NCBI RefSeq assembly: GCF_019166065.1
Contig: NZ_JAHTBN010000013.1
Location: 22,769-86,768 of the forward strand
DNA length: 64,000 nt
Direction of reading: 5' to 3'
Source: Candidimonas humi
GTDB lineage: Bacteria > Pseudomonadota > Gammaproteobacteria > Burkholderiales > Burkholderiaceae_B
Part shown: positions 55,267-64,000 of the stretch, piece by piece
How the letters are laid out: each line of letters begins with the position of its first letter
Position numbering within the stretch: position 1 is the stretch's first letter
Notes under the pieces: model-generated
Seen by the model: the letters and a program-made list of their open reading frames with translations, nothing else
The model's database searches: none
Told to the model about the DNA's origin: nothing
Translations under genes and position numbers: made by a program

Positions 55267-58200
55267 ATGACGCTCATACGCTTTCCTCGTGCCCGCTCGA
55301 ATCCCGATCGCCGTCCGACCCAGGCGTTTGCGCCCCGCAGCACCTTGCTGGCGCTGGAGCCTCGCACCCTGTACGACGGGGCCGCGGCGGTAGTCGCCGA
55401 CAAGGTTGCGGCACATCCGCAGCACGGTTCTCAGGGCCAGCACGAGGGCCAGGCGGACCATGCGCAGGCCCGGGCGATTTCCGAGCCGGGCCGCGATGCC
55501 CAGCCGCACGAGCAGGCGCGTACCAACGAATTGCTGTTCGTCGACACTACCGTATCGGGCTGGCAGAACATCGTGGCCCAGGCGAAGCCCAACGTGCAGG
55601 TCATATTGCTCGACCCGGCGCGCGACCCCATAGACCAGATCGCCCAGACCATGAGCCACGAGGGCAAGGTCGATGCGATACACATTGTGTCTCACGGCGC
55701 CGACGGCACCCTGCAGATCGGCGGACGCAGCATCGATCTCACATCCCTGCAAGGCTATTCCACGCAGCTCGCCACCATAGGCGAGCATTTGACCACCGAC
55801 GGCGACATCCTGCTGTACGGCTGCGACATCGGCGAGGGCGCCGCGGGGGCTCAGTTCGTGCAGGCGCTGGCGCGGGCCACCGGCGCCGACGTGGCGGCGT
55901 CCACCGACGCCACCGGCGCCGCCGCGCGCGGCGGCGACTGGACGCTGGAATACAGCACCGGGCAGATCGATGTCGCCGTCCTGCACGATGCCGCTTATAC
56001 GGGGCTGCTGGACGCGCCTTCGGTTACGGGCACCATGAAGGATGCCAGCGTCGCCGAGCCCAGCTCGTTGAACGCCGACGGCGCTTCCACGCTGGGGCTT
56101 TCCGGCTGGACTATCGCCGACAGCGGCCAGGGTACCGGCACCGTCACGGTCGACGTGATCCTGTCCAATACCTCGGCCGGCTCGCTCGTGGACGCCAGCG
56201 GCCACAGCACGGCGGTATCCGGCGGCCTGGAATTCACCGGCAGCGCCGCCGCCGCCCAGGCCTGGGTGAATCAATTGAGCTTCACTGCAGCCGATACGGA
56301 ACTGGGCAATACGGCCGCCAAAACCACCCTGACGGTCAAGGTCACCGACCAGGAAACCGTGCCCTTGTCCAGCCAGAAGTCCATCGACATCACGGTCACG
56401 CCTTCCAACGATCCGACTACCCTGGCCGACGGCCACCAGAACGTCGACGAAACCAATGCCGGCGACGGCAGCCTGAAGAACGTCACGGTCCTGACCACCG
56501 CGGCGCTGAATCCCTCCGACCCGGAGGTCAGCTTCGGCACCCAGAATCCCTCGCAGATCGTCTACCGCATCGACACCGATGCCAGCTATGGGTATCTGGT
56601 GCTGCACACGGGCGGTGCCGACGTGCGGCTGGGCGTGGGTTCCGTCTTCACCCAGGCCGACGTGATCGCCGGCAATGTGCGCTACGTGCATACCGAGACC
56701 GGCGCCAGCCAGGACGCCAGCGACAGCTTCACCGTTACGGCGAACGACGGCGCCACGCCTCAAAGCCAGTCGGCGCATGCCACCGTCACGCTCGATATCA
56801 CCCCGGTCAACCAGGCCCCGTCGGTCAGCGGCACAGCGCAGGTCTACGAAGGCCAGAGCGGTTTCCAAGTGCTGGCCAACAGCGGCATCACTTTCGACAC
56901 CGGGGGCGATCCCGGCGATGCCATCGCCTCGGTGACCATCGAGTCGCTGCCCACGCAAGGCACGCTGCTCTACAACGGCAATGCAGTGACTGTCGGCCAG
57001 GTCATTCTGTATGCGGATCTGGGCCTGCTCACTTACAACCACAACGGCAAGGATCCCGGCGACACTGATTCCACAGGTGCCAGCGATTCGTTCAAAATCG
57101 TCGTGACCGACACGGACAGCGGCGGTACGGATCCGGCTTCCAGCGCATCCACCGACATCAAGATCGCCATCCTTGCGGTCGACGACGATCCCACCTACGC
57201 CGGCGGCACCCGCGAAGCCACTGTCGCCAAGAACGGCCCGGACGGCACGCCGGGCGGCGGCGACGATTACCGTGTGGTGCTCGATACCGGCATGCTGTCG
57301 GCCGCCGACGTCGATTCTTCCGACGTCGCGGTCTCTTTTGTCGTCAGCCAGTTGCCCAGCTACGGCCAGATCGTACTGCTCGACGCCAGCGGCAACGTCA
57401 CGCGCGTGCTGGCCGCCAACGACAGCTTCACCCTGGCCGACCTCAAGGACGGCCGCGTCGCTTTCGACCAGACGGGTGCGCCGCCCGAAGGCGACAGCCT
57501 GGTCGATGGTTTCAAGTTCCAGATCATCGACAATGCGGTCGCCGTGCACTGGGACGCCAACGGCAACCTGTATACGCGCGCCGGCGGGGTCTATGGCGCC
57601 GGCGGCGCCTCCGCCGCGCTCACCACCTTCGATTTCACGGTGAACCTCGTGCCGGGCTATGACGGCGGCGGCCCGGGCAGCGGGCCCGCCACGCCCGGCG
57701 TGAATACAGTCGTGACCCATGCCGGCACAGATCCCAATGATGTCGTGTTCGGCAACCTCACAGAGGGCGGCAGCCCGGTCACTATATCCGGGACGACGAT
57801 GCTGAGCTATTCCGCCGACGGCGTGGACCCTTCGCAGATCGTCTATACCGTAACCGGCTTCAAGGTCGGCTCGGACCCTGCGGATTCCCTGAACGGCACC
57901 ATGTACAAGGCCGGCGTGGCGCTGGGCCTGTACAGTACCTTCACCCAGCAGGATCTGGACGACGGCAAGATCACCTTCTAGCAAGACGGCAGCGAAGTCT
58001 TCCAATCCACGGTCAGCCTGCACGTCTCGGGCGGCATTCCCGGCATCGACAACGATGTCGATTTCACTTTCTACACCACGCCCACCAATGACGCGCCAGT
58101 TGCCGAGGGCGGCAAGACGATAGTCATCCAGGAAGGCACCGGCACGGCCGGCACGCAGCCCGGCACAGTGGCCATCACCGATGCCAACCTGAAGCTCAGC

Positions 58201-61200
58201 GACCCGGACGACGCCAACAGCGGCGCTGGCTACGAGAATCCGCCCTTCGTGGATGGGGATTACGCCGTCAATAACGGCACCAATGGCACCCATCCCCTGG
58301 AATTCGTCATTACTGACCTGCCCGATCACGGCACGCTGCAGTACTGGTCGGGCACCGCCTGGGTCGACATCACCGCCGACGATCTCTATACCGGCGGCTC
58401 GGTGGGTTCGGGCGTGCTGCGCCTGGATGCCTCCATTCTGGTGGGCGGAGACGGCCTGACCAAGGGCCTGCGCTACGTGAACGACGGCGGCGAGGTCAAT
58501 TCCGACAGCTTCCAGGTCAGGGCCCTGGACAATCGCGATACGCTCAGCGATTCGGCCGCCACCGTCAACATCGTGATCACCCCGGTCAATGACGCGCCCC
58601 AAATCGCCCACCTGCCCACCGACTCCGATCCCACGCCCGGTGTCGATGCCCCGAATCATATCGGCGGCGATGCGGCCAACGATCCGGTAACGGTGCGCGA
58701 AGGCGGTGCGGTACAGATCACCAGCGACTACCTGCAGGCGTACGACCCCGACTCCACCGCCGAGCAGGTGCAATACACCATCACCCAGGCGCCGCAAGAC
58801 GGTTATATCGCCATCTCGACCGACGGCGGCCATACGTTCCAGGAACTGGGCAAGGGCGCCTCGTTCAGCCAGGCGGACATCGCCGCCGGCCGCGTCTATT
58901 ACGTCCACAACGGCGACGATCCGACCAGCGGCAGTTCGCAGGACAAATTCTTCTTCACGCTGGCCGACGGCGACAAGGAAGTCAAAGAAAACGAGTTCTG
59001 GATCAACGTTGCTTCGGCCAACGATGCGCCGACCGTTACCGCGCCCAGCGGGCCGGTGATCATCGACAGTTCCATTCCCGCCGACAACCCCGTCAAGGAC
59101 AGCAGCGGCCATACCTTCACCGTGGGCGACGTGGACGTCGACAGCGGCTCTTCGCCCGATGCCGTCATGCAGGTCACCATACGGCTGCTCGACCAGGACG
59201 GCAAGCCCTTGTCCAGCAAGGCCGCCTATAGCGGCGTAACCATAGGCTATGCCGGCATCGACGGCATCAATATCTGGGCCGATGCCACCCACAACGGCAG
59301 CGGCGACTTCCTGGTGTTGAACGGCACCAAGGCCCAGATCAACGCGGCTCTGGCCGGCCTGACCCTGACTTTCGCCAGCGACCAGGACAACAACTACGAG
59401 GACAAGATCTACCAGGTCCAGGTAATCGCCGACGACCGGGTGCGCAACCCTGGCGGCGCGCTGATCGACGGCGACCCGGACGCCGGCGGCGTGCAGCCCG
59501 AAGCCAATGGCGGCACCGTCAACCAGGCGACAACCGTGGGCGGCGACCCCACCGCCGTGCCCGGCACCGTGCACAACTGGTACACCGACAGCGTGGCGTC
59601 GGACGATCCCAATATCGCCGCCAAGGCCGTGGTGGTGTGGGCCTCCAGCGTCAACGACATGCCCACCGTAACGCTGCGCGCCGCGCCCACCGACATCTAC
59701 GAAGACACTGCCTACGAATTCAGCGCAGCCAAGAGCAACGCGGTCAGCATCGCCGATTCCGAGTCCTCGGCCTTCGGCAAGGCCGTGCAGGTCACTTTGC
59801 AGGTATCCAATGGCACGCTGACGTTCGGCTCCGCGGAATCGGGCGTCACCATCAGCGGCAGCGGCACAGGCACCGTGGTGCTGACCGGCAGCGCCGACCG
59901 CATCCAGGCCCAGCTCAATGACGGCTTCAGCTACAAGGGCAAGGCGGACTTCAACGGCGCCGACACGTTGAAGGTCACGGTCAACGAGTACCAGGCTGCC
60001 ATCGGTGGCGACGTCGGCTCGGGCAGCGTAGTCAATCCCGACGTGTTCGAGAGCGTGGCGCTGAACTTGATACCGGTCAACGACGCGCCGACGGTCGCCA
60101 CGCCTTCCGGCCCCATCGACGTAGGCACCAACACCGTCATCGACATCAGCGGCGTGTCCGTGGGCGACGGCCACGATATGGGGGCCGACGGCTCCGGCGT
60201 GCAGTCCGGCGAGCACGACTTCGTGCAGGTCACCGTGCGCCTGCTCGATGCCAGCGGCAATCCCGTCACCGACTACAGCGGCATCGTGCTGCAGGTCGGC
60301 GATACGGCCGGGGCTAGCCCCGTGGCCGGCGTCACTATCGACAGCTACAACGGCGAAGGCACGCCCCTGGTGTTGCGCGGTATCCTGGAGGACGTCAACA
60401 GCGCGCTGGCGCAACTGAAGATCAGTGTCACGGGCGACCGCAACGTCACCTACCAGTTGCAAGTGTTGGCCGACGATCGCATGCGCGCTCAGGACACCGG
60501 CGCCCTTGTCGACGCGAACGGCGATGGCGACGGCTCGCCGGCCTATGCCAATGGTGGCGGCGTCAACCAGCAGACTGGCTTGCCGGCGGTGCCGACCGAC
60601 GATGCCTTCTTCGACGACCCGATCCATACCACGACGGCCACCGCCACGTCCCTGTACGACATCGTGGCCTCGACCGTGGCGCTGCATGTCTCGTCCACCA
60701 ACGACGCGCCCACCATAGGCGATTTGTCTTCGGGCCTGACACTGGCCGAGGATGCCAGTGCCACGCCGGTCAAGTTGGCTGATGGCTCCTATATCAGCAT
60801 CGGCGATACCGACGACTTCGGCTCGAATTTCACCGTCACGCTGACGGCCCACTATGGCACGCTCAGCGGTTTGTCCGCGGCCGGCCTTGTGTCGTTGACG
60901 GATACGGGTGCGGATGGCATCACGGTATACACCCTGGTCGGCACCAAGGGCGCCATCAACACAGCCCTGCAAAGCCTGCAGTTCAAACCCGCAGCCGATC
61001 TGAACGGCCCATCGGGCATCGCCAGCATCGACATATCGGTCACCGACACGGCGCTGCCGGGCTCTTCCGGCGGCGACCTGACCACCACCCGCACGCTGGA
61101 GATCGCCATCAATCCGGTGAACGACCAGCCCACGATCTCGAATGACGTCACCTTGCCGGCCTATACGGAAGATGTGACTGACCCGGCGGGCACGCGTATC

Positions 61201-64000
61201 AGCGACCTGGATTTCGGCTATTCCGACGCCACCGACAGGCAATCAGGCACAAGCAACGATGATGTCCAGGGCTACGACAATTCCACGCCGTTCACCTACA
61301 TCGCCATTGTCGGCGCCACGAACTATACGGACGATCAGGGCAACTGGGAGATCTCTTCGGATGGCGGGGCACACTGGATAGTTCTTTCCGCCGACACCAT
61401 CAATGCGCTCAACGCGGGCGGCAGCAACAGCGGCAAGGCTCTGGTGTTTTCCAGCGGCGACCTGATCCGTTTCGTGCCCAGCGCCAATTTCTTCGGCACT
61501 CCCGGTTCGCTCACGATTCTTGCCGGCGACGGCAGCGATACCGATGCTGATCATATTGCCGTCAGTACCAGCGCAGGCGATGCCAAGACCCTGGTCACCG
61601 GTGAAACGAACCGCTGGAGCTCGGCCACCGAGACTATCTCCACCACGGTAACCAATGTCAACGACCGGCCCACGGGCACGGACGCCTCGATCACCCAGAA
61701 CGAGGGTGAAGGCGAGTCCGATTCCGATATCGTTTACAAGGTATCCGATCTGGATTTCGGCTACAGCGACGCCAGGGACAATCAGTCCGGCATTACCGGC
61801 GGCGGCAATGAGGCATCCGTCATCGGCGGCATCGCCATCGTAGGCAATACCGCCGATTCCGCTACCGAAGGCACCTGGCAGTACAGCACGGATTCAGGTG
61901 GTACTTGGAAAAACATTGATGGCACGGTCAGCAACAGTTCGGCCTTGCTGCTGTCCAATTCCGCCCTGCTTCGTTTCATACCGGTGGACGCCGATTACAA
62001 CGGTGTTCCCACAGGCCTGAGTGTGCGCCTGTCCGATGTGGCGGTGGACAACGGTTCGGGGGTGGATATACGCGTAGATGCGCACGACGTAGGCGTGGAC
62101 GACGCCAGTTCGCATTGGTCCGAGGTCGTGCAATTGAAGACTTCGGTAGTCAAGCAGAACGATGCGCCGGTGCTCATCGGCACCGCGGCCGACCCCACGG
62201 CTCCGGAGAATGACACCACCGGCAGCGACGTGTCGGTCGACGGCGTGCGCTTGTTCAACAATGACATCAGCCTGTCCGATATCGACCTGAGCACGACGGC
62301 AGGCCTGGGAGGCTCGGGCGCGGACAAGGTGTTCGGCGCCGGCACCATCCACGTCCAGATTACGAGCGGCAAGGACTCGGGCGACGTGCTCTACGTCGAC
62401 CCGGATGTTTTGCCAGACTTGAGTATGGATGCGTCGAATGTTTCGGCCGGCACCGACGGCACGTTGACGATCACTCTGAGCAAAAGCACTACGCTGGCCG
62501 ACGTCAAGACCCTGATCGAGGCCATTTACTACAAGAGCACCAGTGACAATCCCACGGCGAACAATACCAACGCCACGCGCGACTATAAAGTATGGGTTAG
62601 CGACGGCAAGAATCTCCAGGTGGAGGGTGGCACCAACATCGATGCCGGGGGACCGGGCTCGATGGACAGCGCAGCTATTACCGGCACTTTGAGGATTACT
62701 CCCGTCAACGATAAACCGGTGGTGGACCTGAACGGCAGCGGTACGGGCCGAGATTCCAGCTACACCTGGGTCGAGCCTTCCAATGCCCCCGACGTGGCCA
62801 AGGCCTTCATGCCCGGCGCCACGCTCAGCGACGTGGACAACGCCAACCTGACGCAGATGCAGCTCGTGGTCGGCGGCGCCGTGGACACCGGCTACGAAGA
62901 CCTGATAGTGGGCGGCGTGACGTTCGACCTGAGCGCCGACAAGACTGCTAGCGCCGGCGGCTTCGACATCACCTATACCGCCGCCACGCACACCTTTGAC
63001 ATCACGCCCACGTCCGGCATCGCCACCGTGGCTTCGTTTCAGTCCCTGCTGCGGGGCGTGGAATACAACAACCGCACCGACAAGCCTACGGCCGGCGACC
63101 GCACCGTCACCGTCAAGGTTACCGATGCGGGCCTGGACGACGCGGCCAGCAACGGCGTGGGCGACAACCAGCTCGACAGCAATGTCGCCACGGCCATCGT
63201 CACTGTGCAGCCTTCCAACGACCAGCCTGTCATCAGCGGCCTGGACCCCGTCACCTACCACGAGAACGACATCAACGCAGCTCCGGCGGTGATCGACGCC
63301 GATATCGCGCTGACCGACATAGACAGCGAGAATTTCGACCATGGCGAGTTGAAGGTCACCGGCCTCGCGGCCGACGACCAGGTGGGCATTCTTTCCGACA
63401 GCACCGTGCGCCTCAGCGGCAGCACCGTGCAGTACTACGATGGGTCTGAGTGGGTCGACGTCGGCATCTACTCCAGTACTGCGGGCGCCGGCGGCAGCCT
63501 GACTATCAGCCTCAATTCCAACGTCACCCCCGAGATCGCACAGAGCCTGGTAGAGCACCTGACTTTCGCGAACTCCTCCGACGTCCCGGTCACGTCGCGC
63601 ACATTGAGCATAAGCGTGACCGACGGAAACTCTTCTGGCAATGCGCAGGTCGCTACCGTGGTGGTAGGCATCACTCCCGACAACGATGCGCCCAGCATCG
63701 ACGGCCTGGATGGAGTCAGCGAGCATGCGACCGCGACGGACAAGTACCTGCAGGGCGGTGATCCGGTGGTGATCGACGGCAATGTGTCGCTGGTGGATCC
63801 GGAGCTGGGCGCGCGCGACGACTGGAGCGGGGCGACGCTGACGATCAGCCGCCAGGGCGGCGCGTCGAGCGACGACCTGTTCGGCTCCTTGTATCTGGTG
63901 GGCGGCAACGTGACGGTGGGCGGCGAGACAATCGGTACGTATACCGATACGGGCGGTACGCTGGAAATCACCTTCGCCAGTGGGGCGACCACGGTGCTGG
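55267..64000 (+). pseudogene. Giant DUF4347/cadherin-like repeat surface protein with in-frame amber
   Basis: The frame opens at ATG 55267 with the LEPR-type surface signature STLLALEPRTLYDGAA (residues about 25-40), then a DUF4347 domain (ELLFVDTTVSGWQNIVAQA, IHIVSHGADGTLQIGG, LLYGCDIGEGAAGAQFVQAL, about 87-245). A long series of cadherin/VCBS-like repeats of roughly 100-130 residues follows, many ending in VNDAP, SNDQP or NDRP. Codon 905 is TAG (57979-57981) within DDGKITF-stop-QDGSEVF. I translated the rest line by line: no other stop occurs to the window end, giving at least 2,006 further codons with the same repeat architecture. The gene thus continues beyond the window. It is probably exported by a type I system. 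No strong ribosome-binding site precedes the ATG. Confidence 0.85.

Noticed and set aside
55261..61242. 1993-codon open frame on the minus strand opposite the giant surface gene
   Set aside because: It arises from the high GC3 bias of the repeat gene. Its product is a low-complexity Arg/Gly/Ala/Val mix without domains or a ribosome-binding site.

Overview
The window is GC-rich DNA from a betaproteobacterium of the Alcaligenaceae, most likely Bordetella or a close relative such as Achromobacter. The pointers are two Bug-type solute-binding proteins beside LysR regulators, a dlt/dra-type D-alanylation locus, an aspartate carbamoyltransferase with an N-terminal extension, and a recA-recX pair behind a perfect LexA box. 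The species cannot be fixed from this sequence alone.

Region by region. 1-3.1 kb (minus strand): a D-alanine incorporation operon in the order dltC, dltD, a 41-codon dltX-like gene, dltB, dltA (cut by the window edge). 3.2-6.8 kb: a PiT phosphate transporter, a DHA2-type drug exporter and a DUF3820 protein. 6.8-13.6 kb: an SDR dehydrogenase, a 1160-aa fusion of an NDP-forming acyl-CoA synthetase with DUF1254/DUF1214, a LysR regulator and a divergent Bug receptor. 13.6-19.2 kb: a small acidic protein, a cysteine-dioxygenase-type enzyme, an MFS carrier, an amidohydrolase/decarboxylase with its Bug receptor, and a LysR regulator. 19.5-24.3 kb: an aromatic ring-cleavage module (flavin monooxygenase, extradiol dioxygenase, FAH-type hydrolase, GntR regulator), then a CAT-anticodon tRNA with its own terminator.

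24.7-34.9 kb: a thioester-containing bacterial alpha-2-macroglobulin followed 6 bp later by PBP1C, a pairing known from other proteobacteria, then a 45-aa membrane microprotein, a lipoprotein and a small membrane protein. 35.2-38.3 kb: pyrB with an XRE-like N-terminal domain and a palindrome at its promoter, rdgC, and a 660-bp gene-free stretch with several inverted repeats and a strong minus-strand terminator. 38.3-42.3 kb: an MHS-family carrier and a two-component system. 42.4-44.3 kb: LexA box, recA, recX. A 175-bp hairpin element with 29-bp arms separates recX from the convergent cobA; both reading frames end inside its arms.

44.4-52.5 kb: nitrate assimilation (nirB, nirD, nasA, cobA on the minus strand) with a divergent, C-terminally shortened cysG; together they supply siroheme and reduce nitrate to ammonium. 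52.4-54.8 kb: a 7TMR-DISM histidine kinase split by a frameshift. 55.3 kb to the window end: a giant DUF4347/cadherin-like repeat surface protein interrupted by one in-frame amber codon, open again for at least 2,000 codons. Two large decayed genes side by side suggest ongoing loss of surface and sensing functions.
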